From: UBA2231 sp964415175
Lineage (GTDB): Bacteria > Elusimicrobiota > Elusimicrobia > Elusimicrobiales > UBA9959
Direction of reading: 5' to 3'
Assembly: GCA_964415175.1 (NCBI GenBank)
Contig: CAYPYG010000021.1
Location: 1-53,424, forward strand
Length of the DNA stretch: 53,424 nucleotides
Below, piece by piece: positions 13,989-21,775 of this stretch. The notes below the pieces were generated by a model that was given only the letters and a program-made list of their open reading frames with translations, was not told the origin of the DNA and made no database searches. The translations under genes were made by a program, and so were the position numbers. Each line of letters starts with the position of its first letter. The stretch's first letter is position 1.

Positions 13989-15221
13989 TTAAAGAACGCG
14001 ACGGAAGTCGCGGAAGAAGCCCGGGTGCGATTTAGCCGCGCAGCCCGGGTTCTTTATTTTAAGGCCGGGGCATAGCGCGGAAGCGGCGGCCGCGGCCATG
14101 GCGATGCGGTGGTCGCTGAAAGTCTCGACGGGTCTCCGCGGTGCGAACTCCTGGCCGCCGGGCACGGTGAAGGCCCCGCGCCGGTAAGAGGCGCGGGCGC
14201 CGAGCGAAGAGAGCAGCGCCAGCGTGGACTTTATCCTGTCGCTTTCCTTCTTCCTGAGTCCCTCCGCGCCGTTTATGACGGTGGTGCCGCGGGCGCGGGC
14301 GGCCAGCAGGGCGAGCAGCGGCACTTCGTCTATCATCGACGGGACGTCGCGGGCCGGGATTTTTACGGCGCGCAGGAAAGAAGGCCGGACGACGATGTTC
14401 CCGGCCGGTTCCGGGAAGGAGGTCCGGGTTTTAAGCTCTATCCGCGCGCCCATTTTCTTCAAGGCTTTAATGAAACCGAGACGGCCGGGATTGAGCCCGG
14501 CCGACTTTATTTTCAGCGGCCGGCCGGAGAGCAGCGCGGCCGCGATGAAAAAGGCCGCCGAGGAGATGTCGCCCGGCACTTTTATCGTCCGGCCTTTGAG
14601 AGCGCCCGGGTATATGGTCAGCCGGGGGCCGGCTTTTTTGAGCCGCGCGCCCATGAATTTAAGCAGGCGTTCGGTGTGATCGCGCGAAGGAGCGGCCTCG
14701 CGGAAGGAGACCGGCTTCCGCGCGCCCAGGCCGGCCAGCAGGAGGGCGGATTTTATCTGGGCGCTGGCGGTGGATAACTTGAGGGCCCCGCCGCGCGGGC
14801 GGGAGGGGCCGGTCTTCAAAGGCAGCCGTCCGCGCGCGGCGCGGACATCGGCTCCGGCCAGCCGCAGCGCGGCGGCCAGGGGCCCCATCGGCCTGCGGCG
14901 CAGCGTGCCGCGGCCCGTGATGACCGCGGCGGCGCCGCCGCCGGCGAGCAGGCCGGCCAGCAGGCGGGCGAGGGTGCCGGATTCGCCGGCGTCGAGGCGG
15001 AAGGGGCCGGGGCCGAAGCCGCCGGGGCCGGCGCCGGTTATCTCTATGCGGTCTTTGAAAATCTTTGTCTTTACGCCGAGGCTCCCGAGGCAGCGCAGGG
15101 CCGCCTCGGTGTCGCGGGAGCGCAGCGGGTCGCGCACGACGGTGCGGCCGGCGGCTATGGCTCCGAGCAGCAGCGCTCTTATCGTTATCGATTTGTCCGG
15201 CGGGGGGGTGTAGATTCTCAT
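13989..15221 (-). CDS. aroA: 3-phosphoshikimate 1-carboxyvinyltransferase (EPSP synthase)
   Basis: A 410-residue protein. It catalyses step 6 of the shikimate pathway, joining phosphoenolpyruvate to shikimate-3-phosphate. The N-terminal PxDKSIxIRAL motif (MRIYTPPPDKSITIRALLL), ESGTLARLLAG (the SGT motif), RRPMGPLAAALR and the C-terminal SDHRIAMAAA block are all present. I chose ATG 15221, since the conserved motif starts about 7 residues later; no Shine-Dalgarno is seen before it (the minus strand reads CCTCCT there). It is the last gene of the aro operon and is separated from aroQ by about 145 bp, the only sizeable gap in the cluster. That gap holds a GC-rich stem (GCGAGC... near 15320) and no gene. 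Its 3' end converges with the cytochrome b5/YHS gene. Confidence 0.92.
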   Translation of the reverse strand: MRIYTPPPDKSITIRALLLGAIAAGRTVVRDPLRSRDTEAALRCLGSLGVKTKIFKDRIEITGAGPGGFGPGPFRLDAGESGTLARLLAGLLAGGGAAAVITGRGTLRRRPMGPLAAALRLAGADVRAARGRLPLKTGPSRPRGGALKLSTASAQIKSALLLAGLGARKPVSFREAAPSRDHTERLLKFMGARLKKAGPRLTIYPGALKGRTIKVPGDISSAAFFIAAALLSGRPLKIKSAGLNPGRLGFIKALKKMGARIELKTRTSFPEPAGNIVVRPSFLRAVKIPARDVPSMIDEVPLLALLAARARGTTVINGAEGLRKKESDRIKSTLALLSSLGARASYRRGAFTVPGGQEFAPRRPVETFSDHRIAMAAAAASALCPGLKIKNPGCAAKSHPGFFRDFRRVL

Positions 15222-15366
15222 ATCAGGAGGAAAACTTTGCGGGGTCCTGCCGGCGGCCCGTCTCGAAAAAACAGGGTCTCGCACACCGTGCTCGCCCTTC
15301 CGACTCTCGCCGCTCGCGCTTACGCAAGCTCGCGGCTCCGGACGGTTTTTCTCGACGGATCCGCCG

Positions 15367-15816
15367 TCACCCCTCTGTCTCCTTAATAAACTTCGCCAGG
15401 AATTCCAGGGCTTCGATATATGACAGTTCGCCTTTGCCTTTGAACTGGCGCAGGCAGACGGGTTTGATGACGGAGGTCCGGCGGAAAGGTTCGCGTTTGG
15501 CGATATCGCTCAGGTGAACTTCGGCGGCGGGCAGGCCGCAGGCCTCGACGGCGTCGCGCAGGGCGTAGGAGTAATGGGTATAGGCGGCCGGGTTGATCAG
15601 GAGGGCGTGCGCCCGCGGGGAACTTTTTTCGAGCCAGTCGATGAGCTCCCCCTCGCCGTTGGCCTGGAAAAATTTAATGGTCAGTCCCAGTTCGGCCGCG
15701 CGTTTTTTTATCAGGGCGTTCAGGGCCGCGAGGGTGAGCGTGCCGTAAATGTCCGGCCGGCGCCTGCCCAGCGCGGAGAGATTGGGGCCGTGCATGACGA
15801 GTACGGTCTTTTTCAC
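15367..15816 (-). CDS. aroQ: 3-dehydroquinate dehydratase, type II
   Basis: A 149-residue type II dehydroquinase (dodecameric family), step 3 of the shikimate pathway. The signature HGPNL is followed by GRRRPDIYG with the catalytic tyrosine; FQANGEGELIDWL, LLINPAAYTHYSYALRDA and EVHLSDIAKREPFR (histidine and arginine of the active site) follow. The asparagine-leucine-leucine usual after GPNL is SAL here, a mild variation. The length matches the family. The ATG at 15816 overlaps the aroB stop (ATGA-type, 4 bp), indicating coupling inside the aro operon. Confidence 0.93.
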   Translation of the reverse strand: MKKTVLVMHGPNLSALGRRRPDIYGTLTLAALNALIKKRAAELGLTIKFFQANGEGELIDWLEKSSPRAHALLINPAAYTHYSYALRDAVEACGLPAAEVHLSDIAKREPFRRTSVIKPVCLRQFKGKGELSYIEALEFLAKFIKETEG

Positions 15817-16862
15817 AGTTCCTCCAGCGCGGCCAGCAGGACCTTCTCCGGGATATTGTCGGTGGGCTCCACGTCGCCCGGGCTGCGCAGCAGCAGGAAT
15901 CGGTTCTCGCGGCCGCCGCGCTTCTTGTCGGCCTTAACCAGCTTCAGGAAATCCTTCGCCCGCCGGCAGGCGGAAGGCAGCGGGAGCGGGTCTATCATGC
16001 CGGTGACCTTCCAGGCGCCGGGGGTGTTGTCCAGGACTTTCATCTTTTCGGAAACCTTCAGCGCGTAGCGCAGGCCCCAGAGCACGGCTTCGCCGTGCGG
16101 CAGGCGGCCGCGCGAAAGGGCCTCGAAGGCGTGGCCCGCGGTATGACCGAAGTTGAGCGTCTCGCGCAGGCCGGTCTCCTCGCGCTCGTCGGCGGCGCAG
16201 ACCCCGGCCTTGTGCTCGGCGCAGGCCCGTACGCAGGCGAGCAGGTCGTCCGGCCGGCCGGCCATGGCCCCGTCGAAGGAGCGCATTATCGTCAGGCGCA
16301 GGTCCCCGGGGCCGATGAGGGCGTACTTTATCAGTTCGCCGGCCGCGGCCCGCCTCAGGGCGGGCTTCAGCGTCGCGAGGAAGGCCGTATCGCAGACGGT
16401 TAGCGCCGGCTGGTGGAAAGCGCCTATGATGTTCTTGGTCCCGAGGAGATCCACGGCGGTCTTGCCGCCTATGCCGGCGTCTATCTGCCCCAGCAGCGTG
16501 GTGGGGACGCTGACCCAGCTCAGGCCGCGCATGTAGAGGGCGGCCGCTAGACCGGCCGCGTCGGTGACGGCGCCGCCGCCGGCGGCTATTATGAGCGACT
16601 GGCGGCTGAAGCCGGCTTTGAACAGGTCCGAGCAGAGTCCGGTCACCGCGCCCAGGGTCTTCTCGCGGCCGGAGGGCAGGCGGAACGCCGTCGTCCTGGC
16701 CGCCAGGGACGGCGCGAGCATGCGCTTCAGCACCGGCGAGCCGGCGGCGGCGCGGTCCGCGACCAGCGCTATCCTGTCGGCCGCTCCCAGGACGCCGGGC
16801 AGCAGGCCGGAGATGTCGCCGATGTCCCGCCCGCAGGCCAGCCTGAAAGAGGGCCTGCGCAT
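15813..16862 (-). CDS. aroB: 3-dehydroquinate synthase
   Basis: A 349-residue NAD- and metal-dependent enzyme for step 2. Motifs include AAGGGAVTDAAGLAAALYMRG (NAD binding), PTTLLGQIDAGIGGKTAVDLLGTKNIIGAFHQP, AAGELIKYALIG (EXXK), and ETGLRETLNFGHTAGHAFEAL with the metal-binding histidines plus LPHGEAV. I chose ATG 16862 because the family begins there (MRRPSFRLACGRD) and it lies only 10 bp after the aroK stop. The stop overlaps the aroQ start. Length is typical. Confidence 0.93.
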   Translation of the reverse strand: MRRPSFRLACGRDIGDISGLLPGVLGAADRIALVADRAAAGSPVLKRMLAPSLAARTTAFRLPSGREKTLGAVTGLCSDLFKAGFSRQSLIIAAGGGAVTDAAGLAAALYMRGLSWVSVPTTLLGQIDAGIGGKTAVDLLGTKNIIGAFHQPALTVCDTAFLATLKPALRRAAAGELIKYALIGPGDLRLTIMRSFDGAMAGRPDDLLACVRACAEHKAGVCAADEREETGLRETLNFGHTAGHAFEALSRGRLPHGEAVLWGLRYALKVSEKMKVLDNTPGAWKVTGMIDPLPLPSACRRAKDFLKLVKADKKRGGRENRFLLLRSPGDVEPTDNIPEKVLLAALEEL

Positions 16863-16872
16863 GATCTCGCGG

Positions 16873-17388
16873 TTAAGAAGGGATAAAGCCGCTTTTTTCA
16901 AGGGACCTCCGTATCCTGGCCGCCGCCGCGCCCGGGGCAAGGCCGGCGGCGCTGACTTTGATATCGCAAAGCGAATAGAACTTTTCCCGGCGGGCGAAGA
17001 GCCGCCCGGCGGCCGCGGCCGTCTTTCGCGCCAGCAGGGGCCTGCCGCCGCCGGCGCGCGCGAGGCGCAGCATCTCGGCCAGCGGGCGGCGCAGCCAGAC
17101 CGTGACACCGGCCCGCCTGAAGAAAGCCCGGCGGCGTCCCGAAGGGTATACGCCGCCTCCCAGCGCCACCACGGCGGCGGGACCCGCGGCGATCTTTTTG
17201 AGCGCGGCGTTCTCGGCCTTCCTGAAAGCCCCCAGCCCGCGCCGCAGGATGAATTCGCCGGCCCGGAGGCCCGAGTTCCGGCGCACTTCTTCGTCGGTGT
17301 CCCTGAAAGGGAGGCGCATGAGGCGCGCGAGTTCGCGGGCGGCCGAGGTTTTGCCCGCCCCCATGAAGCCGGCGACGAAGATCCTCAG
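16873..17388 (-). CDS. aroK: Shikimate kinase, probable CTG start
   Basis: A protein of about 171 residues, step 5. The P-loop GFMGAGKTS lies at residues 7-15, followed by FRDTDEEVRRNSG (substrate-binding DTD), GAFRKAENAAL, VVALGGGVYPSGRRRAFF (GGG motif), and the lid RPLLA. In this frame no ATG, GTG or TTG exists upstream within the aroC overlap that would give a sensible protein; the conserved RIFVAGFMGAG segment is preceded directly by CTG at 17388, which overlaps the aroC stop codon as CTGA. A CTG start gives exactly the family length. CTG starts are rare, so this is inference; the other CTG 11 codons upstream is the alternative. Confidence 0.85.
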   Translation of the reverse strand: MRIFVAGFMGAGKTSAARELARLMRLPFRDTDEEVRRNSGLRAGEFILRRGLGAFRKAENAALKKIAAGPAAVVALGGGVYPSGRRRAFFRRAGVTVWLRRPLAEMLRLARAGGGRPLLARKTAAAAGRLFARREKFYSLCDIKVSAAGLAPGAAAARIRRSLEKSGFIPS

Positions 17389-18404
17389 CGGCCGGTCAGT
17401 TTCGCGGTCTTTTTCCGCCAGACGCGTACCCTCTCCTTTATCTCGTCCATCGTGTCCCCGCCGAATTTTTCCAGCAGGGCCGAGGCCAGTTCCAGGGCGG
17501 CCGCGTGCTCGGCCACCACGGCCGCGGCGTAGACGGCCGTCACGTCGGAAGTGGAGGAGCGCGATACCGCCGGCTTCCCCGTGCGCGCGTCGAAAGAGGG
17601 GGCGCCCGCCTCCAGGCCGGGTACCGGCTTCATGGCGCAGCGCAGCACCAGGTCGCCGCCGTTGGTCATGCCGCCGTCGAGGCCGCCGGAGACCCGCCGG
17701 TCGCGCGCGGACAGCGTGCCTTTCCAGGAGGCGAGGTCGAAGCCGCCTCCTATCTCGAAACCCTTGATGCCGTTTATGCCCAGCAGGGCCGCGCCCAGCC
17801 GCGCGCCCAGCCGCCTGTCGTGGTGGACGTGCGAGCCCAGCCCGGCGGGCAGGCCGGCGCAGGTCAGCTCGAAGACGCCACCCAGCGTGTCGCCGTCGGC
17901 GGCGGCCCGGGCTATCAGCTCCCGGGCCTCCTCCGGCGAAGGGTTTTCGGTGCTCCCCAGTTTCACTACGCGGGAGGAGAAGTCCGCGCCTATGTCCGAC
18001 AGCAGCCGGAGCGCGAAGGCGCCCATCGCCGAGACGCAGGCCGTGTGGCGGGCGCTGGCGCGCTCGCGTATGAGCGCCGAGTCCGCGAAACCGTACTTGA
18101 GCATCCCCGGCAGGTCGGCGTGGCCGGGACGCGGCACGGAGCAGGGGGAATGGGCCTTCGCGGCCGCGTTGGGGATGAGGATGGCGACCGGCGCGCCGGT
18201 GGTGGCGCCGCGGTGCATGCCGGAGAGGACCTTGAACGAATCCTTCTCCTTCAACTGGCGCGCGCTCCTGCCCGGCGCGGTTCGGCGGCGGGCGAGTTCG
18301 CGCCTTATGTCGGCCGGGCTTACGGCCAGGCCCGCCGGCAGCCCCTCCAGTACGCAGGCCAGCGCTTCGCCATGGGATTCTCCCGCCGTAAGATATCTGA
18401 GCAT
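17385..18404 (-). CDS. aroC: Chorismate synthase
   Basis: A 339-residue FMN-dependent enzyme for the last common step (5-enolpyruvylshikimate-3-phosphate to chorismate). Signature stretches are RYLTAGESHGEALACVLEGLPAGL at the N-terminus, LSGMHRGATTGAPVAILI, PRPGHADLPGMLKYG, RASARHTACVSAMGAFALRLL and GGMTNGGDLVLRCAMKP. It is slightly shorter than the usual 350-390. It lies 3 bp after the aroE stop and overlaps the aroK start. Confidence 0.94.
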   Translation of the reverse strand: MLRYLTAGESHGEALACVLEGLPAGLAVSPADIRRELARRRTAPGRSARQLKEKDSFKVLSGMHRGATTGAPVAILIPNAAAKAHSPCSVPRPGHADLPGMLKYGFADSALIRERASARHTACVSAMGAFALRLLSDIGADFSSRVVKLGSTENPSPEEARELIARAAADGDTLGGVFELTCAGLPAGLGSHVHHDRRLGARLGAALLGINGIKGFEIGGGFDLASWKGTLSARDRRVSGGLDGGMTNGGDLVLRCAMKPVPGLEAGAPSFDARTGKPAVSRSSTSDVTAVYAAAVVAEHAAALELASALLEKFGGDTMDEIKERVRVWRKKTAKLTGR

Positions 18405-18407
18405 CGC

Positions 18408-19244
18408 CTAGCCTCCGGTTTTTTCGCGCAGCAGTTTGCGGGTTTCGCTTATCAGGTCCTGTATCTCGCTTTCCCGGCAGCCGCCCCAGAGGAAGAGGGA
18501 GAGCACGCCCTGTCGCACCAGCAGTTCCATGCCATCTATGACGTGGGCTCCCAGTTCTTTCGCGCGGCGGGTGAAGAAAGTGCCGCCGGGGCTGTAAGGC
18601 CAGTCCACGCAGATCTGGCCCTTTGCCGGCTCGAAAGGGAGATGCCCCTCCTCGTACATCCCGATGGGGGTGGCGTTGACCACCGCCGCGGCGCTGTCCG
18701 GCGGGCCGAACGGCGCGACGGAGAACAGCGAGCCGGGAAAGGCGGCCGAGAGACGACCTATGGCCGCGCCGGCCCTGCCGGGGTCGCGCGCGTAGAAAGT
18801 CACCTCCCCGGCGCCGGCCGAGGCAAGTACATAGGCCGAGGTCGCGGCGGAGCCGCCGGAGCCATAGACGGCCGCTTTTTTGCCGGTCAGGTCCATGCCG
18901 CGGTCGAGCATGGCGGCGGCCATGGCGGCGGCGTCGGTATTGCGCGCCTCCAGGCCCTCCCGGAGGAAGCGCGCGCAGTTGGCGGAGCCGGAGATCTCGG
19001 CGGCGCGGTCCCGCTTGTCCGCCAGCTTTCCGGCCAGCAGCTGTTTGTCGGGCAGCGTGACATTGAAGCCGGCCCAGCCTTCCGCCCGGGCCTTGGCGGC
19101 GGCCTCGTGGAATTTGGCCGCGCCGCATTCCCAGAGCGCGTATTCCACCTCGCGGCCGCAGAGGCCGGAGAGTATGGAGAAGAGCTGCGGCGAGAGCGAA
19201 CGGTTGAGGGGGAGGCCCACGAGGCCGGCTTTGATCGGGGGCAT
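18408..19244 (-). CDS. aroE: Shikimate dehydrogenase
   Basis: A 278-residue NADPH-dependent enzyme for step 4. GLVGLPLNRSLSPQLF is the substrate-binding N-terminal motif (usual S-x-S reads N-R-S-L-S). FNVTLPDKQ has the catalytic lysine where NVT-x-P-x-K is expected, LEARNTDAAAM has the catalytic Asp, and AAVYGSGGSAATSAYVLASAG is the dinucleotide-binding loop, followed by NATPIGMYEEG. It starts 3 bp after the aroF stop and ends 3 bp before the aroC start. Confidence 0.92.
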   Translation of the reverse strand: MPPIKAGLVGLPLNRSLSPQLFSILSGLCGREVEYALWECGAAKFHEAAAKARAEGWAGFNVTLPDKQLLAGKLADKRDRAAEISGSANCARFLREGLEARNTDAAAMAAAMLDRGMDLTGKKAAVYGSGGSAATSAYVLASAGAGEVTFYARDPGRAGAAIGRLSAAFPGSLFSVAPFGPPDSAAAVVNATPIGMYEEGHLPFEPAKGQICVDWPYSPGGTFFTRRAKELGAHVIDGMELLVRQGVLSLFLWGGCRESEIQDLISETRKLLREKTGG

Positions 19245-19247
19245 GGC

Positions 19248-20210
19248 CTATTTCCTGAGCGCCCGGAGCTTTTTTGCCAGCGCCGAAAAATCTTTGAGCC
19301 CCAGCGTCTGCCGGCCGTCCACCAGGGCGGCCGACGGGTCCGCGGCGGCCTCTATCATCACGCCGTCGGCGCCGGCCCGCGCCGCGGCCAGGGCCTGGGC
19401 GGCGACCTGTTCCCGGCGGCCGCAGGCGTGACTGGGGTCGGCGATGACCGGCAGGGCCGTCGCCTTCATCGCGCGCTCCATGAGCTTCAGGTCGAGCCCG
19501 CCGCGGCCGAAGGAATCGCCGCGCTCGCAGAGGACGACGCGGCCGTCGCCGTATTTGAGCAGGTATTCGGCCGAGAGCAGCCAGTCGCGCAGCGGAGCGC
19601 CCGGCGCGCGCTTGAGTATGACGGGCGCGCCGGCGCGGCCCGCCGCCTTGAGCAGCTCGTAATTGCGCATATTGCGCGCGCCTATCTGCAGGACGAAGCC
19701 CGCGGCGGCCAGCCGCGCGGCCTGCGGGGTGTCGACTATCTCGGCGACGGGCGGCAGTCCCGCCGCCCGCGCCGCGCGGCGCGCGGCCGGCAGCGCCGCC
19801 AACCCGAGACCCTGGAAGGCGTAAGGCGAGCTGCGCGGCTTGAAAAGGGCGGCGCGCAGGCCGTCGGCGCCGGCGCGCGCCAGCGCCCGGGCCGTCCGGG
19901 GGTACGACGCCGCGTCCTCCACGGCGCAGGGGCCGGCGATGATGATGAAGGCCCTTTTGAAAGGCAGTTCCGGCGGCGGGGCGGAGGACGTCAGCGGGCA
20001 GGCTTCGGCGTCGGACAGGCTCACGGCGGCCGCGCCGGGAAGATTCTCGATGAGAGCGAGTTTTTCGGAGAAACTCTCCGGCCGCGCCGAGGTCACGGTT
20101 ATGGTCCCGCCGGAGACGCGCTGCGAGGCGCCCGGCAACAGGCGCGCCAGCGCGGCCGACAGGGCGCGCGCGCCGGAGGAGGGAAGGCCTTTTTCGAGCA
20201 GTATCTTCAT
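19248..20210 (-). CDS. aroF: 3-deoxy-7-phosphoheptulonate synthase (DAHP synthase, class I-beta)
   Basis: A 320-residue protein, entry step of the pathway. The N-terminal ~75 residues form a ferredoxin-like regulatory domain (RVSGGTITVTSARPESFSEKLALIENLPG). The catalytic barrel follows: FIIIAGPCAVEDAASY, LFKPRSSPYAFQGLG, PPVAEIVDTPQAARL, LQIGARNMRNYELLKAAG, VILKRAPGAPLRDWLLSAEYLLKYG and PVIADPSHACGRREQV. This resembles Thermotoga/Bacillus-type enzymes. In such organisms a chorismate mutase is often fused or adjacent for feedback control, and here a separate one lies directly upstream, overlapping by 4 bp. Confidence 0.9.
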   Translation of the reverse strand: MKILLEKGLPSSGARALSAALARLLPGASQRVSGGTITVTSARPESFSEKLALIENLPGAAAVSLSDAEACPLTSSAPPPELPFKRAFIIIAGPCAVEDAASYPRTARALARAGADGLRAALFKPRSSPYAFQGLGLAALPAARRAARAAGLPPVAEIVDTPQAARLAAAGFVLQIGARNMRNYELLKAAGRAGAPVILKRAPGAPLRDWLLSAEYLLKYGDGRVVLCERGDSFGRGGLDLKLMERAMKATALPVIADPSHACGRREQVAAQALAAARAGADGVMIEAAADPSAALVDGRQTLGLKDFSALAKKLRALRK

Positions 20211-20458
20211 CCGCGGTCCTGGAGCAGGCGGGATCGCTTTATTATCTCCGCGTAAACGGCCCGGGCCGCCTTGCGGAAAGCCGGACGGGACAACCGCGAG
20301 ATATTGGACAGGACCCGGGCTTCGCGCCGGGGATCGCGTATCTTTTTTTTCAGCGGCGCCAGCCCCGCGGCCAGCGCGAAGCGGCGGTCCAGCAGCCGGG
20401 CGATGGCCCGGTCCAGCGCGTCTATCCTTTTCCTGGCTTTTTCCAAGCGTCCTTCCAT
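20207..20458 (-). CDS. Chorismate mutase, AroQ-fold
   Basis: An 83-residue all-helical protein. MEGRLEKARKRIDALDRAIARLLDRRFALAAGLAPLKKK carries the arginines and D-x-x-I-x-x-L-L-x-R-R spacing of the AroQ class, and DPRREARVLSNISRL follows. The enzyme makes prephenate from chorismate. It opens the eight-gene aro operon, and its stop overlaps the aroF start (ATGA type), which fits physical and regulatory coupling with DAHP synthase. No Shine-Dalgarno is seen; TAGAAT lies 7 nt before the ATG. Confidence 0.82.
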   Translation of the reverse strand: MEGRLEKARKRIDALDRAIARLLDRRFALAAGLAPLKKKIRDPRREARVLSNISRLSRPAFRKAARAVYAEIIKRSRLLQDRG

Positions 20459-20465
20459 GGAGTTA

Positions 20466-20471
20466 ATTCTA
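20466..20471 (-). promoter_or_regulatory. -10 box of the aro operon, near-leaderless
   Basis: TAGAAT on the minus strand is followed by 7 nt and the ATG of the chorismate mutase gene. The surrounding 30 bp is the only AT-rich stretch here. No convincing -35 is seen. Confidence 0.5.
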
Positions 20472-20496
20472 TTAAATTTATCCCTCGGCCGGACCC

Positions 20497-20527
20497 AAAA
20501 AAAGCCCCCCTCCGCGGGGAGGGGGGC
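20497..20527 (-). terminator. Intrinsic terminator after first secreted protease
   Basis: On the minus strand a 10-bp perfect stem (GCCCCCCTCC with its partner, loop of 4) is followed by seven T. It ends the protease gene at 20556 and insulates the aro operon promoter, which lies only about 25 bp further on. Confidence 0.9.
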
Positions 20528-20555
20528 GGTATGGGCCGCGGGCGGACGGGCCCGC

Positions 20556-21611
20556 TTATTCGAAGTCCAGGCTGAACCTGTCCAGTATCTTGCCGGTATC
20601 CGCGGCGGGGGCCTCTTCGGCCGGGGGGGCCGCCGCTTCCTGCTTTTCGCCGGCGCGCTTGATCGTCAGCACCGCCAGGATCTCCTGGTTGATCTTGGTG
20701 ACGCCCTCGCCGCCGGCGCCGTCGGCCGCGACGCGGTTGGACTCGACGCAGGGGCTCTCCTCGGTCCCGCCGGCCTTGAAGTCCTGGTCGCCGCGCACCA
20801 GGATGCCCTCTACCTTGTTGGTCCTGGCGTTGAAGACCGCGGAGCCGGAGTTGCCGCCGTAGGTGTCGAGGTTGGCGAGGAAGTAGGTCTTGCCGTCGCC
20901 TATGTCGCGCACGTTGGCGTCATCGGCCACCTTGAGAGGCAGGCCGACCGGGTGGCCTATCACGAACAGGGCGTCGCCGTTCTTGAGCGTGCTCTCCGGG
21001 TTGACGGCCAGGGGTTTGCGCCCGGCCACCTTCCTGTCGAGGCGCACTATGGCGAAGTCCTGATCGCTGATCTTGCCCAGCAGTTCGTCGAGGTAGGGAT
21101 TGCCGGTGGTGTCGCTGGCCTGCAGGCGCTGGGTCTCTATCTTGGCGCAGGAGTAGACGTCGGCCGCCGGTACTTCGGCCGGGGCCTTGCCGCCTCTGGC
21201 CTTGACCGCGAAACCGAAGACGAACTTGGTGCTCTTGCACTGCTCCTCGCTGGTCACGCAGTGGCCGGCGGTCATGATCAGGTCCTCGCCGACCAGCGAG
21301 CCGGAGCAGAAGGCGCCGACGGGCTGTTCGCGGAAGGGTTCGGTCGCGCAGAGCGGCGCGCCGGCCTCCTCCTGCATCATGTCCGTGAACTTCTTGGTCT
21401 TCAATTTGAACTTGGAGCCGCTGGCTTCCACGTCCCCGGTTTTCCAGAGCGAGACCACCGAGTCGGCCAGGGCTTTCCTGGCGGCGGGGGCTTCGAAGTA
21501 GTCCAGCCTGTTGTCGTCCCCGTAAATTATCTTGTCGGCCGAGAAGGCCGAGGGCGGCAGCGCGAGAAGGGCCAGTGCGGCCGTCAGGGCGGAGCTTATC
21601 ATCCTCTTCAT
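20556..21611 (-). CDS. Secreted trypsin-like serine protease (copy 1)
   Basis: A 351-residue protein. The signal peptide MKRMISSALTAALALLALPPSAFSA ends in A-x-A. The catalytic triad is visible: His117 in TAGHC, Asp185 in DQDFAIVRLD, and Ser256 in YGGNSGSAVF. Paired cysteines (FCSGS, GHC, EEQC) may form disulfides. The fold is S1, resembling V8/glutamyl endopeptidase-type trypsins; substrate is unknown. After the protease domain comes an Ala/Pro/Glu-rich linker (about residues 315-340) and a short tail, LDRFSLDFE, that is conserved in the paralogue at 21776 (LERFGADFQ), so it may be a sorting or activation motif. It has its own promoter with a TTGAC-N4-GTCAA palindrome and its own terminator, with GGAGGAACAT before the ATG. 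Confidence 0.88.
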   Translation of the reverse strand: MKRMISSALTAALALLALPPSAFSADKIIYGDDNRLDYFEAPAARKALADSVVSLWKTGDVEASGSKFKLKTKKFTDMMQEEAGAPLCATEPFREQPVGAFCSGSLVGEDLIMTAGHCVTSEEQCKSTKFVFGFAVKARGGKAPAEVPAADVYSCAKIETQRLQASDTTGNPYLDELLGKISDQDFAIVRLDRKVAGRKPLAVNPESTLKNGDALFVIGHPVGLPLKVADDANVRDIGDGKTYFLANLDTYGGNSGSAVFNARTNKVEGILVRGDQDFKAGGTEESPCVESNRVAADGAGGEGVTKINQEILAVLTIKRAGEKQEAAAPPAEEAPAADTGKILDRFSLDFE

Positions 21612-21646
21612 ATGTTCCTCCGGGAAAACGCCGTTTGCTGCGCTAT

Positions 21647-21675
21647 ATCGTAGCGGAGAGGTTGACGATTGTCAA
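21647..21675 (-). promoter_or_regulatory. Promoter/operator of protease copy 1
   Basis: On the minus strand, TTGACA (21670-21675), a 17-bp spacer and TACGAT (21647-21652). The -35 is half of a palindrome TTGAC-N4-GTCAA at 21662-21675. The same palindrome, at the same position relative to the -10, stands before copy 2. Confidence 0.7.
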
Positions 21676-21722
21676 TCCCCCTTGGTCCCGTAACCCCGTA
21701 GGACCTTTGGTCCCGGGGGACG

Positions 21723-21751
21723 AAAAAGGCCCCCGCCGAGGGGCGGGGGCC
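21723..21751 (-). terminator. Intrinsic terminator after second secreted protease
   Basis: On the minus strand a perfect 10-bp stem GGCCCCCGCC with its complement and a 4-nt loop, followed by TTTTT. It closes the copy 2 gene and separates it from copy 1, so the two are independent transcription units. Confidence 0.88.
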
Positions 21752-21775
21752 GGTATTCCGGGGGACGGGACCCGT

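Noticed and set aside
15222..15366. Possible riboswitch or attenuator before aroA
   Set aside because: The gap has GC-rich pairing potential but no T-tract, leader peptide or known aptamer consensus.
17505..20255. Very long plus-strand open frame (over 900 codons) across aroC, aroE and aroF
   Set aside because: It is antisense to three recognised aro genes. High GC keeps stop codons rare, and its translation is low-complexity Gly/Arg/Ala with no motif.
21676..21722. Repeats of TTGGTCCC between the two protease genes
   Set aside because: They form only a short imperfect stem next to the terminator; I could not tell them from chance in GC-rich DNA.
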